Virus record (IMG/VR): IMGVR_UViG_3300047673_000554
Coordinates: 1-64,000 of that record
Length of the DNA: 64,000 nt
Reading direction: 5' to 3' (one strand)
Source: a virus
Shown here: piece after piece, positions 1-8,293 of the stretch
Position numbering within the stretch: the first letter of the stretch is position 1
Layout of the letters: each line of letters starts with the position of its first letter
Program-made: the position numbers and the translations under genes
The notes under the pieces: model-generated
What the model saw: only the letters and a program-made list of their open reading frames with translations
The model's database searches: none
Told to the model about the DNA's origin: nothing

Positions 1-216
1 ATGCCAAGTGAGTATTCGCTATCGGACGTGCTGGAAAGGATTTACCACAATCAGTTGGCCTTGGAGGCCGCTTTGATGGAGTTGACGCTCCAAGCCGAGA
101 AGCAGGGATTAACCGAGGTTGGCGACAATGTCCGCGGAGCACTGGACACCATTAGCGAGAACGCAGGCCATATCAAACAGGGGCTTGCACGACTGAAAGG
201 ATTGGGCCTCCTTTGA
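1..216 (+). CDS. Small conserved protein, copy A of three
   Basis: A 71-residue acidic, helical protein beginning MPSEYSLSDVLERIYHNQ. I do not recognise a named family and see no signal peptide, membrane segment or metal-binding motif. Its value is comparative: a frameshifted copy starts at 4085 and an intact copy at 46971, all sharing the DVLERIYHNQLA core and the GENAGHIKQGL-type end (here SENAGHIKQGL). Each copy lies on the plus strand just upstream of a gene or gene pair encoding a HEPN-like protein; here the next gene starts 188 bases downstream. The upstream region is cut off by the window edge, so the ribosome binding site seen at the other copies cannot be checked. It could be a regulator, an antitoxin-like partner or an unrelated passenger of the repeated block. 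Confidence 0.7.
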   Translation: MPSEYSLSDVLERIYHNQLALEAALMELTLQAEKQGLTEVGDNVRGALDTISENAGHIKQGLARLKGLGLL

Positions 217-404
217 CAGGCAGTTATCGGCCAAGAGCGGTCAATCCACACAGGAACACGCCAAGCAGTCACAGGAAAAACTCCTGTAATGGCTCGCGTT
301 ACCCTTAGAGCTTTCGCAGTGGACGTCCACCATCAGTGGATGACTTAATGCTTAAGCCTAGCTATGTTTCGGGGTATCTTTAATCCGACTGCTAAGGAAT
401 TCGT

Positions 405-1373
405 ATGGCCTCATCAAAACCTGCATTCTTCTTTTCCGCGACTCAGAGCGTCGATGATCGACTCGGCGCTGCGTTCACGTTCATCTGGGCTAATTACGCA
501 GGTTTAAGAGAGTTTTGGTGGCAAGTCAGAGGTTTTAAAGAGCAATTTCCAGAGTTACACATAAAAGAAGTTGAGAAAAAGTTTTTATCGGGCCTGCCAA
601 TGCCGGGCGGGATCGACTTTAAAAAAGCTTTTTTGAACTCTGACTGGGCAGCTCATGAGCAAGAGTTTTCTAAGTGGCTCATTTTTGAATGTTGCACACT
701 ATATGAAGGCTGGGCCGAAAAAGTCTGCCATGACTTATTCTCTAAAAGCAAAAGGGACTCACATGCGAAGAGCCTTCAGTTCCCATTTGTGGATGCTGCC
801 AATCCTGGGTATAAATCAGTAATAACTGATGCCAATAGTCAGATCTCCACGTTCATGAAGCAAGAGCTACTGCCTACCCTTAAGACATCAAAGCTAAACT
901 GCTGGGATCAGATGGATGCGCACCTAACTGCATACAGTTACTTTAAAAAATGCCGTAATTCGATAATTCACTCTGATGGTCTATGCACCCAGTCGATACT
1001 GGACTTGCAGGTAAAAATTGCTCTTGAACAGAGCAAACAACCGTCACCATTCAAAAATAATTTTTCGCTTCCTGTGCAAGTGCTCAATCAAAAAATCACT
1101 TTTGATTTACGGGACTGCATACTATTTGGAACAATCGCTCGAAAACTAATTTGCACCCTTGATGCTGCGTTGAGTGTGGCATCAAAAAGCGAAGTGGTAA
1201 TGGAGAATAGACTTCGCAGTTTATCGAGTAAAAATGACAAGTGGAAAAATCTTCCTTCTGACCCATTAAGATATGAGCAACGCATTCATCGTATGCTCAG
1301 CGCTGCCAAAATTCCTGAACCTCAGAACCTTGTAAACTTCATTGGATGGATGAAAGGCAAAAAGCTAATTTAG
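405..1373 (+). CDS. HEPN-like protein, putative defence effector
   Basis: A 322-residue soluble protein of unknown family. The visible clue is R184-N-S-I-I-H189, an R-x4-H motif in a predicted helical region, as in HEPN ribonucleases and HEPN-like scaffolds. HEPN proteins commonly cleave RNA in toxin-antitoxin and abortive-infection systems; nuclease activity here is inference. AAGGAA precedes the ATG by a few bases. Base composition is AT-rich compared with the phage structural genes, which suggests horizontal acquisition. The gene follows small-gene copy A at 188 bases and precedes a SMEK-like/TPR gene by 580 bases, so it may form a unit with copy A. The rest of the sequence has no recognised catalytic signature. 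Confidence 0.6.
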   Translation: MASSKPAFFFSATQSVDDRLGAAFTFIWANYAGLREFWWQVRGFKEQFPELHIKEVEKKFLSGLPMPGGIDFKKAFLNSDWAAHEQEFSKWLIFECCTLYEGWAEKVCHDLFSKSKRDSHAKSLQFPFVDAANPGYKSVITDANSQISTFMKQELLPTLKTSKLNCWDQMDAHLTAYSYFKKCRNSIIHSDGLCTQSILDLQVKIALEQSKQPSPFKNNFSLPVQVLNQKITFDLRDCILFGTIARKLICTLDAALSVASKSEVVMENRLRSLSSKNDKWKNLPSDPLRYEQRIHRMLSAAKIPEPQNLVNFIGWMKGKKLI

Positions 1374-1952
1374 ACTATGGCACTCACACAATGAGACGTA
1401 CGAAGGCCTCACTCACCTATCGCAGGACGAAGCTTGCGGGGGTGTCAGCTGCTGCTCGGCCAGCACGTTTCAATATTTGGGGATCAAGGTCGATGACGCC
1501 CTGGGGATGGCGTAACAAAATTGTGGTCTAACCATGCATACCGACGGTCGAAGTCAGGCCGTCGCTAAGCGGCCGTCAGCCGCCGTACGCAAGCGACAGC
1601 TTTCGGCCAATCGTGTTGAAAAAAAGCGGTTCTTTCAAACCGCCCACACACTGACCGCTGAAAATGCTTTTTTTGCGCGCCGCTACCGTAATACTCTACT
1701 CAAAGTATAGATTTCAATCTCAATCGCCTAATTTTGTGCAGTGAAAACCATGGCCTACTTTTTCAACACAATCGGCCATAAGCAGTCAGTCGGAAAGCCG
1801 CCAAAGCTGTATGCTTCCTGACAGTTCGGCAGTCGACAAGGACGCGGCCTTTATGTCAGACCGGCTCAAAGCCCGGTCTCATGCTGCATAATTGATCACC
1901 AGCATTTTCAACACAGAAATCACGAACGCTCAAATTTTAAGGGACTAAAGCC
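1374..1952. other. Intergenic region with an imperfect inverted repeat
   Basis: No convincing gene is visible. An imperfect inverted repeat is formed by CGTGTTGAAAAA near 1613-1624 and TTTTTCAACACAATCGGCC near 1759-1777, about 135 bases apart, and could be the remnant of a small transposable element. The right part (about 1775-1795, GGCCATAAGCAGTCA) resembles sequences after small-gene copy A (near 225-240) and copy C (near 47257-47271), a degenerate intergenic repeat. The last bases before 1953 contain AAGGGA, a usable ribosome binding site for the next gene. Confidence 0.4.
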
Positions 1953-3653
1953 ATGCTCAAAGCCGATAAAATACTCGATGAAATAATATTTGTGCTCTCA
2001 ACTTTTGAAAGCTATATCAAGTATAGGTCCAAGCTTAGTCTAACCGACGCCAATATCTCTGCTGAGAGTTTGGTTGCAGATTTGTTGAACGCACTGCACG
2101 GCTGGGACTTGCGCAATACCAACGCCGCAACCAGTAATTATCCGTGTATTGACTTAATCGACGAAAAAAAGAGAATCGGCGTACAAGTAACCGCCACAAC
2201 CACGCTAAAAAAAATAAAGAGTACAATTGATTGCGTAGATTGCCATGAATTTCATTCTAAAATCGATAGATTGATCATCTTCATGCTCCTCTCTCGACAA
2301 TCGGACTATTCTGTTTCGCCTCCAAAGAATATAAAATTCAGCAAGACCGATGATATTATTGATTTTCACACAGTCATCAGATATGCAAAATATTCAGTCG
2401 GTAGTCTGGAGGCGCTCAGCAATATCAGGGCAGTTCTCAGGAATCATATCTCTAGTCGTGTCCCCTACTTCAATAACGAAGTCGAGAATTTGATTATGGT
2501 CGACATGGAGCAACGCTCTACAAGTCTTCCAAAATCCAGCACACAGCTGGAAATTTTCAACTTAATAAAAGGCAATCAGAAAGAGTTGGCGAGGGTTCGA
2601 CTGGATGATTGGGCAAAACAAATATATGCCAATGCATCAGCAGAAATATACAACTTGGCAGAGCTTTACACTCTGGTAAACCCTGTGGAAGCCGAGCTTC
2701 ATTACCAGAGGGCCATTGAGTTGAACCCTGGCAATGTCAAGCATGCAAATATTCATGGTCTGAACCTCATGAAAATTGGGAAGCTGGACGAAGCCGAAAA
2801 ACTATTCAAGGCCTGCCTGACCTCTGCTGATTTATCGCCTACAGAAAAAGAGCATATTTTGGGCAATTTGGGGATACTGTGCAAAAACCGAGCGCGCTGG
2901 CCCGAGGCAATTGATTATCTCACACAAGCCTTGGCGTTCCCTCGGCCTATGATTAATCTGGAAATGGTCAACCACCTAAATAATCTTGCAAGCTGTTACA
3001 ATAATATTGCTAATTACGAAGATTCAGAAATACTTCTCGATGAGGCCTATTCTTTGATTAACGTGCTTATCGAGGAAGAAGATGATCTTGATCGCAAAAG
3101 TATGTTGAAGCTCAAAAAAAGCAATATTCTGACCAATATATCAATCCGTCTCAGGCACAAAGCGAACAGGGATAACGATGAAACCCTACTTTTAAAAGCA
3201 ACCGCCGTAGTTAAGGAAGCGATTGATATTGCTGAGCTACTGAAAGAAAAAACAGAATTGACGCGTCACTACGGAAACCTGTCAAATATTTACAGCCAGA
3301 GGAAAAACTATGAAAGAGCAAGGAGCTTTCTGGAGAAATCGTTAGCTCTTGCCGTGGAAAACCAAGATCATCGCTCAGAGGTCGCGAACCTAGTCAATCT
3401 TGGTTTGCTGCAGATAAATGAACAACTGCTCCCCGACGCTGAACGCACTCTTCAGCATGGGCTCAAAAAAGAAAATAACCAGTACCCTCATTTTCGCGCC
3501 CATCTTTATGCAAACCTGGCTGTTGTGAATAAGTTAATGAAGAAGCATGTAGAATCAGCGCTTTTTTTCTCGGAAGCAGAACAACTTTATATTAAACACA
3601 ATATGCAGTCTCACCTGAAAGAGTTAAACAATAGATTTCTGGAATTGAGATGA
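1953..3653 (+). CDS. SMEK-like N-terminal domain with TPR repeats
   Basis: A 566-residue protein. The N-terminal ~140 residues resemble the SMEK domain: helices followed by a nuclease-like core with IDLID at about 66-70 and GVQVT at about 76-80, where a PD-(D/E)XK enzyme would carry its acidic-x-lysine pair. The Q-V-T ending means catalysis is uncertain. From about residue 215 onward come TPR-type helical repeats (for example AELHYQRAIELNPGN and ARSFLEKSLALAVENQ), a protein-binding scaffold. Proteins of this layout occur in bacterial defence islands, with the TPR part as likely sensor or partner-binding region. It stands alone, far from its neighbours, with its own ribosome binding site. Composition is AT-rich. 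A role in phage defence is inference from context. Confidence 0.6.
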   Translation: MLKADKILDEIIFVLSTFESYIKYRSKLSLTDANISAESLVADLLNALHGWDLRNTNAATSNYPCIDLIDEKKRIGVQVTATTTLKKIKSTIDCVDCHEFHSKIDRLIIFMLLSRQSDYSVSPPKNIKFSKTDDIIDFHTVIRYAKYSVGSLEALSNIRAVLRNHISSRVPYFNNEVENLIMVDMEQRSTSLPKSSTQLEIFNLIKGNQKELARVRLDDWAKQIYANASAEIYNLAELYTLVNPVEAELHYQRAIELNPGNVKHANIHGLNLMKIGKLDEAEKLFKACLTSADLSPTEKEHILGNLGILCKNRARWPEAIDYLTQALAFPRPMINLEMVNHLNNLASCYNNIANYEDSEILLDEAYSLINVLIEEEDDLDRKSMLKLKKSNILTNISIRLRHKANRDNDETLLLKATAVVKEAIDIAELLKEKTELTRHYGNLSNIYSQRKNYERARSFLEKSLALAVENQDHRSEVANLVNLGLLQINEQLLPDAERTLQHGLKKENNQYPHFRAHLYANLAVVNKLMKKHVESALFFSEAEQLYIKHNMQSHLKELNNRFLELR

Positions 3654-4084
3654 CCATCGAGCACTGCAAGCAAAATTTCTTTCTGATCCTAAATAACCGA
3701 ATCAAAGCTAACCATCTGCTCCTGTGGCTCAAGTTATACAGGACGGAGCCTGTCGGCGATCAGTGCTGGTGACGCCGCAGTACCGGCGTCCAGGCTGAGC
3801 GATGCGTTCAAACATATCCGTTTGGAGCTGACCTGGCTGCTTTGGGCTCATATTCTGCGAGGATTCAAAAGCAGCTTTGGGTCGACTGCTGCCGGTGACG
3901 ACCTAGAGTCGTGAGCTTTTTTCAGTGATGGATTGGGCGTAGCTCTGCGTCTCCCCCCTAGCCAGACGGGATAACCCACCACAACCTCTTCGCTTTGTCG
4001 CAATTTCTAAGCAAGCCGTAATAACTGCCTGACAGGGGCACTGCCGGTAATATGCTTGTATTTTTCTTGAAAGGAGTCGACACC
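3654..4084. other. Intergenic region holding the putative left attachment site
   Basis: No gene is visible. The stretch contains TGATGGATTGGGCG at 3926-3939, repeated exactly at 43965-43978 beside the integrase. Just before the pseudogene at 4085 is GAAAGGAGTCGACACC, the same leader type as at small-gene copy C. Confidence 0.5.
3926..3939 (+). repeat. Putative attL core (14-bp direct repeat)
   Basis: TGATGGATTGGGCG matches 43965-43978 exactly. The right copy overlaps the DusA codons for MMDW, the known target of DusA-type integrases. The left copy is not embedded in a dusA reading frame, so this may be an insertion at a secondary site. Confidence 0.5.
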
Positions 4085-4305
4085 ATGCCTGGTGATTATT
4101 CGCTATCGGATGTGCTGGAGAGGATCTACCACAACCAGTTGGCCATGGAGGCGCCGTGATGGAGCTGACGCTGCAGGCTGAACAGCAGGGTTCATCTGAG
4201 ACGGGCGGAAATGTCAGGGGAGCGCTGCAAACGATTGGTGAAAACGCAGGCCACATCAAGCAGGGCCTGGTCCGCATCAGGAGATTGGACATCGGCTACC
4301 GCTGA
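4085..4305 (+). pseudogene. Frameshifted small conserved gene, copy B
   Basis: The reading frame opens MPGDYSLSDVLERIYHNQLA, nearly identical to copies A and C, then stops early. One base is missing near 4153 compared with copy A; after that point the other frame continues VMELTLQAEQQ through GENAGHIKQGL to a stop at 4303-4305. The ribosome binding site (AAAGGAGTCGACACC before the ATG) is retained. The lesion looks recent because both halves remain well conserved. It sits 235 bases upstream of the DGQHR/HEPN-like gene pair. Confidence 0.75.
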
Positions 4306-4540
4306 GCTGGATGAGGCATGCAGGTAACACGCCGAAGCGAATAATGTAGGAGTGTTCCTAGGTTCTACAAGAAAGGAGCGGGTTACTTTCAAAATCCATG
4401 TCTTTGCCAATGGATTGGTTCCTACAGAGCCAAGCTGAAAACCCAGAAACGATTAAATTTCTGGGCCCCTCCAAAAACGGCTGGTTTTCGCTTACGATGG
4501 CATAAATACAGCTAGAATTATTTTAGATAGAGGGGCAAAA

Positions 4541-5680
4541 ATGTTCGAGGTTTTCTCAGTAGACTATGACTCCAGACTAAGTGCTTTTTGTGTAAACTGC
4601 CGGTGCACTTACCAAACATTTTTGCAAATCACTGAAGGTGCGGAATTAAATCTTGCCATACAACGAAACATCATTGGCGGAACGAAAACCTACAGAACAC
4701 TTCGTGCGGATTTAAAGCGTGGATGCATTCTCCCTCCAATCGTACTAGCACTAGACAAACAAGTCCTAACACAAAGGATAATAAACAGAGGCTCTGTCAC
4801 ACCTTCCGAAATATCTTTACTTGGTGAAAAGCTTTCAGCATCGATAGATCAGTGCGAAGTTTACATTATTGATGGATTACAGCGCACTAACGCAATGAGA
4901 ACTGCGGCTAAAGAACTTGAAAATGAATCCGAAGAAGATCTAGGCCAGTATCTTGAGCGTAAAATTCGCCTTGAAATATGGGTAGGTATTTCATTCGGGG
5001 CGATTGCATACCGAATGCTACTTTTAAACGCTGGTCAAAAACCAATGTCTATCAAGCACCAGGTAGAGATTCTTAGCTTCAAACTGAGAGACGATCTAGC
5101 ATCCATTGAAGGCATTGATATTTTCACGTCCAAAGAAAAACGACGTCGTAGGCAGCCAGGACAATTCCATCTATCTGTACTTGCTCAGTCATTTCAGGCA
5201 TGGATTCAAAGACAGCCTAACATTGACATGACCAATACTGTAATGGAGGAACTTTTGGCAGAGTCCGCCATTGAGACTCTCGGCGCAGCACTTTCAACTC
5301 GCGAATCCGACGACGCATTTAAAGATCTGATTCGCTGGATAGTGGATACTGACCAAAAACTAGGCGTAGATTACTTAGAGTTTTTTGGAAATGATACAGT
5401 CATGCTCGGCCTAAGTGCCGCTGTTGGAGAGTTCGGGGCTGACGAAGATTTAAGACATGACATGATGACAGCATTAGAAACATTAACCAAACGATTAAAC
5501 TCTGAGGGCCCCTCTGCAATAGGCATCGAACTATTTAACAAACTTAGACGCGGAATTGACTCTAAGAAGTTCAACGTAGGTGCTGCCACAAGAGATATGG
5601 TATCCAAAGCATTTGAACAATTTTTTTACTCTGGAGGAAGAAAAACCATGGATCGGTGCTGGCAACTGGCGAGTAAGTAA
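4541..5680 (+). CDS. DGQHR/ParB-like protein (DndB-like fold)
   Basis: A 379-residue protein with DGLQR at residues 111-115, a variant of the DGQHR motif found in DndB-type and ParB/sulfiredoxin-like proteins, followed by LLNAGQKPMS at about 161-170, also typical of that group. Such domains bind DNA or nucleotides and occur in phosphorothioation, restriction and other defence loci. The gene is followed two bases later by a HEPN-like gene, so the two are probably one transcript and one system. AGGGGC lies about 8 bases before the ATG. AT-rich composition sets the pair apart from the neighbouring phage genes. Inside the prophage limits it would be cargo at the end of the late region. No methyltransferase or other Dnd gene is nearby. 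Confidence 0.65.
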   Translation: MFEVFSVDYDSRLSAFCVNCRCTYQTFLQITEGAELNLAIQRNIIGGTKTYRTLRADLKRGCILPPIVLALDKQVLTQRIINRGSVTPSEISLLGEKLSASIDQCEVYIIDGLQRTNAMRTAAKELENESEEDLGQYLERKIRLEIWVGISFGAIAYRMLLLNAGQKPMSIKHQVEILSFKLRDDLASIEGIDIFTSKEKRRRRQPGQFHLSVLAQSFQAWIQRQPNIDMTNTVMEELLAESAIETLGAALSTRESDDAFKDLIRWIVDTDQKLGVDYLEFFGNDTVMLGLSAAVGEFGADEDLRHDMMTALETLTKRLNSEGPSAIGIELFNKLRRGIDSKKFNVGAATRDMVSKAFEQFFYSGGRKTMDRCWQLASK

Positions 5681-5681
5681 A

Positions 5682-6755
5682 ATGGCTTACTCCGAAAAAT
5701 TCTTAGACTTTCTTGAATTACCCGCCGATACCGACTTGGAGGCCTTCAGCAACCGTCTCGAAGAAATAATCCCTGAAACACCGCTTAGCGGATTGATAAG
5801 CAACCAAACAAAACAAACTCTCATAGACAACTTTGACACTACTCTAAATTTCACGACAAAAACTACTATCCCCAACACTACCTTTTCAAATAGCTCTGCA
5901 TATCACGAAATACACTCATCGATAAATGACACATTGATATGCCGCGTCTTGGAGCTTCATAAAATTAGTAGCTTTTCTGCGCTCGCATCTGACGGCGAAC
6001 GGTTGCTTTTATTATTTATCGCGCAAGAAGGTTTCACTGACTTTCCTTTTCTAGCGCCCTCAGGCCCAGGAAACACACTTCCTTTCCAAAACTCAAACTT
6101 CAATGTAATTTTTGAGTGGGCCGACCAAAGCGCGAAAGAAACGGATTTAATCTCGTCAATATATGCCCCTTCATTCACACCATTAGTTGCGCACACCGAC
6201 TACAACACTCATGCAACCGTATCTTTAAACCCAAATGGGTTTTATACAAAATTAGAAGATTTTTCGATATTAAACGAAGCCGTATCAGAATCGAGAATCA
6301 AATGGAGGTTTCTTCTTCTATATCGCATCCTGGAACATGGATACATAAGAAACTTATTAGAGCTAATACAACAGAATATTTTCTTTAAGCCCAAAGACAC
6401 TCTAACAAAAGCGACAGAGACCTTAACAAACGAATATTCACAACTTACAAATCTAATCGAACAAAACGGATTGATTCCTATCTTTGACAAAATACAAAGA
6501 ACGACTCACCACACAACAAATCTTTATCTTGGCGCTATCAAAGAAAAACTTGAACAAGATTCGAGAGCAAAAAATGGCAAACCGTTTCAAAAGGGTGCTT
6601 ACATAATATATCAAATCAGATGCAGCATCGTGCACGCCGGTGAAATGTCAATATTTTATGACAAGTACCCTGATGCTGAGTCAGGGCTGCACGAACTTTA
6701 CGATCTATTCGACAACGCCGTATTTAAATACTTAGGCATCGAATACAAAAAATAA
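5682..6755 (+). CDS. HEPN-like partner of the DGQHR protein
   Basis: A 357-residue protein starting MAYSEKFLDF. Near its C-terminus is R313-C-S-I-V-H318, an R-x4-H motif in the helix-rich setting of Apea-like HEPN domains; this supports a ribonuclease or RNA-binding effector role but does not prove it. There is no clear independent ribosome binding site: the ATG starts two bases after the upstream stop, pointing to translational coupling. A longer in-frame start inside the upstream gene is possible but unlikely. The gene ends just before a strong bidirectional hairpin terminator, so the pair forms a closed two-gene unit. The N-terminal two thirds match nothing I recognise. Confidence 0.6.
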   Translation: MAYSEKFLDFLELPADTDLEAFSNRLEEIIPETPLSGLISNQTKQTLIDNFDTTLNFTTKTTIPNTTFSNSSAYHEIHSSINDTLICRVLELHKISSFSALASDGERLLLLFIAQEGFTDFPFLAPSGPGNTLPFQNSNFNVIFEWADQSAKETDLISSIYAPSFTPLVAHTDYNTHATVSLNPNGFYTKLEDFSILNEAVSESRIKWRFLLLYRILEHGYIRNLLELIQQNIFFKPKDTLTKATETLTNEYSQLTNLIEQNGLIPIFDKIQRTTHHTTNLYLGAIKEKLEQDSRAKNGKPFQKGAYIIYQIRCSIVHAGEMSIFYDKYPDAESGLHELYDLFDNAVFKYLGIEYKK

Positions 6756-6762
6756 AAACAAT

Positions 6763-6796
6763 ATGGGCAAGACGACCTATGTCTTGCCCATTTTTC
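6763..6796. terminator. Bidirectional hairpin terminator
   Basis: GGGCAAGAC (6765-6773) pairs perfectly with GTCTTGCCC (6781-6789), with an A-rich run on the left and T5 on the right. It separates the plus-strand DGQHR/HEPN pair from the converging minus-strand phage genes. Confidence 0.85.
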
Positions 6797-6800
6797 TCTA

Positions 6801-7601
6801 TTATTGGCTAAAAAGTCCTCCGAAAGCATTCGGCTCCCAATTCATGATCACCAGTTCACCACTCACCTCGGCCTTACCCTGCCGCTGGTTGGTGTTGCAG
6901 TAACGAATGTCCAGCGTCTCGAAATGGAAGCCCTCGAACACTCGGCGAATGTCCGGATGGTCGTTGATACTGACCATCACCTTGCCCTTGCAGCGGCGCA
7001 TGAAGTCGGCCATCCGCTCGTAGTTCTCGAACGGAAAGTCCACGCCGTAACCGGCGGTTTGCCAGTAAGGCGGATCCATATAGTGGAAGGTATGGGGACG
7101 GTCGTAGCGCTCGGCGCACTCAAGCCAGGGCAGGTGTTCGACATAGGTGCCGGACAGGCGCTGCCACGCAGCCGAGAGGTTTTCCTCGATCCGTAACAGG
7201 TTGATCGCCGGGCCGGTGGTGGCGGTACCGAACGTTTGCCCGGTGACCTTGCCGGCGAAGGCATGGTGCTGAAGATAGAAAAATCGCGCGGCGCGCTGAA
7301 TGTCGGTGAGGGTTTCGGGGCGGGTCATCTTCTGCCACTTGAACACCTGGCGCGAACTGAGCGCCCATTTGAACTGGCGAACGAATTCTTCCAGGTGGTT
7401 CTGCACGACGCGGTACAGCGTCACCAGGTCGCCGTTGATGTCATTGAGGACTTCAACCGGCGCGGCCTGAGGTCGCATGAAGTAAAGCGCGGCACCGCCG
7501 GCAAAGACTTCGACGTAGCATTCGTGAGGCGGAAAAAGCGGGATGAGGCGATCGGCCAGGCGGCGTTTGCCGCCCATCCAAGGGATGATGGGTGTAGACA
7601 T
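6801..7601 (-). CDS. Dam-type DNA adenine N6-methyltransferase
   Basis: A 266-residue class D12 adenine methylase. Visible motifs are WMGGKRRLA at residues 8-16 and EVFAGGAALY at about 31-40 (AdoMet binding), and catalytic DPPYW at 176-180. It would methylate adenine in a short duplex site, most likely to protect phage DNA from host restriction or to influence packaging. The start is set at the ATG at 7601 rather than the upstream TTG, because MSTPIIPWMGGK is the usual family beginning. No restriction partner is adjacent. A LexA-like box lies 18 bases upstream, so expression may follow DNA damage. It is the last minus-strand gene of the late region. Confidence 0.85.
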   Translation of the reverse strand: MSTPIIPWMGGKRRLADRLIPLFPPHECYVEVFAGGAALYFMRPQAAPVEVLNDINGDLVTLYRVVQNHLEEFVRQFKWALSSRQVFKWQKMTRPETLTDIQRAARFFYLQHHAFAGKVTGQTFGTATTGPAINLLRIEENLSAAWQRLSGTYVEHLPWLECAERYDRPHTFHYMDPPYWQTAGYGVDFPFENYERMADFMRRCKGKVMVSINDHPDIRRVFEGFHFETLDIRYCNTNQRQGKAEVSGELVIMNWEPNAFGGLFSQ

Positions 7602-7618
7602 AGAGAGCAAGACCTTTA

Positions 7619-7634
7619 CTGTATGGATAAACAG
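7619..7634. promoter_or_regulatory. Putative LexA (SOS) box
   Basis: CTGTATGGATAAACAG fits CTG-N10-CAG with an AT-rich centre. It sits just upstream of the methylase start at 7601. Confidence 0.5.
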
Positions 7635-7710
7635 GTGCTAGGCTCGCCGCGCTTCGTGCACGGAGTAAGAGCCTTGGCTGGACTTGCAGGGACCATCTGC
7701 AGGGACGGCG

Positions 7711-7747
7711 GTCGGGTGGGATGTTGACGCATCCCACCCGGCCGCTC
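7711..7747. terminator. Strong stem-loop between Rz and methylase
   Basis: CGGGTGGGATG pairs with CATCCCACCCG around a short loop, followed on the plus strand by GCTCTTTT. It probably limits read-through in this interval; only the plus-strand side has a T-rich tail. Confidence 0.5.
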
Positions 7748-7750
7748 TTT

Positions 7751-8293
7751 TCACTTCGGTGCTGAGACTTCTTTGACGTAGGCCTGACAGGCCGCTAGGG
7801 CGATCAGCCCTTGGTCGCCGGCATTGGTGATGCCGATAATTCGTTGAGCATGCGTTGGGTCAAGTTGGGCTCTTGTGGCTCCATGAACCACGCCGCCGGC
7901 GGTGGTGCTGGCTGGCACTGAGTCACCGCCGACAACAGCGGTGGCGTCGAGTAGGACTGACAGGCGCAGATCAGCAGTGGCAAGGCGGTCGCGCAGGCGA
8001 CCTTGATCACGTTGGGCATCGCTCAGGACTCGGTAATGGGTTTGTTCACTGGCGGAGAGCCGTTGCTCCAGCGCCAGGCGCTTGTCCTGCTCGGCTTGTT
8101 GCTGGGTCGCGGCCGCCAGCGTCTGTTGATTGAGGATTTCAGCCTGCCGGCGGGCTTGCTTCTCCAGCTGCTGGCCGTAGCGCCAGTCCTGGACCTGCCA
8201 CGCTAACGCAGCGGATCCTCCTACCAAGGCGACCAACAGGACACCGCTGGCCAGCAGCCGATACGGCGCCGGGATCAGGTCGACGAGACGCAT
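7751..8293 (-). CDS. Spanin inner-membrane subunit, Rz-like
   Basis: A 180-residue protein with one N-terminal membrane segment (about residues 10-30, LASGVLLVALVGGSAALAW) followed by a long coiled coil rich in Q, E, R and A. This is the standard i-spanin layout; with Rz1 it bridges the periplasm and disrupts the outer membrane in the last step of lysis. The start MRLVDLIP overlaps the end of the endolysin gene by 19 bases, normal for lysis cassettes. An Rz1-like reading frame is embedded in another frame at 7804-8019, which supports the call. Confidence 0.8.
   Translation of the reverse strand: MRLVDLIPAPYRLLASGVLLVALVGGSAALAWQVQDWRYGQQLEKQARRQAEILNQQTLAAATQQQAEQDKRLALEQRLSASEQTHYRVLSDAQRDQGRLRDRLATADLRLSVLLDATAVVGGDSVPASTTAGGVVHGATRAQLDPTHAQRIIGITNAGDQGLIALAACQAYVKEVSAPK
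7804..8019 (-). CDS. Spanin outer-membrane lipoprotein, Rz1-like (embedded)
   Basis: A 71-residue frame wholly inside the Rz gene in a different phase. It has an N-terminal signal ending in LPLLICAC, an acceptable lipobox with the modified cysteine last, then a proline-rich stretch (CQPAPPPAAW). Nested position, lipobox and proline content are diagnostic of Rz1 o-spanins. Confidence 0.75.
   Translation of the reverse strand: MPNVIKVACATALPLLICACQSYSTPPLLSAVTQCQPAPPPAAWFMEPQEPNLTQRMLNELSASPMPATKG

Noticed and set aside
1374-1952. Complete insertion sequence
   Set aside because: Inverted repeats are imperfect and no transposase frame lies between them.
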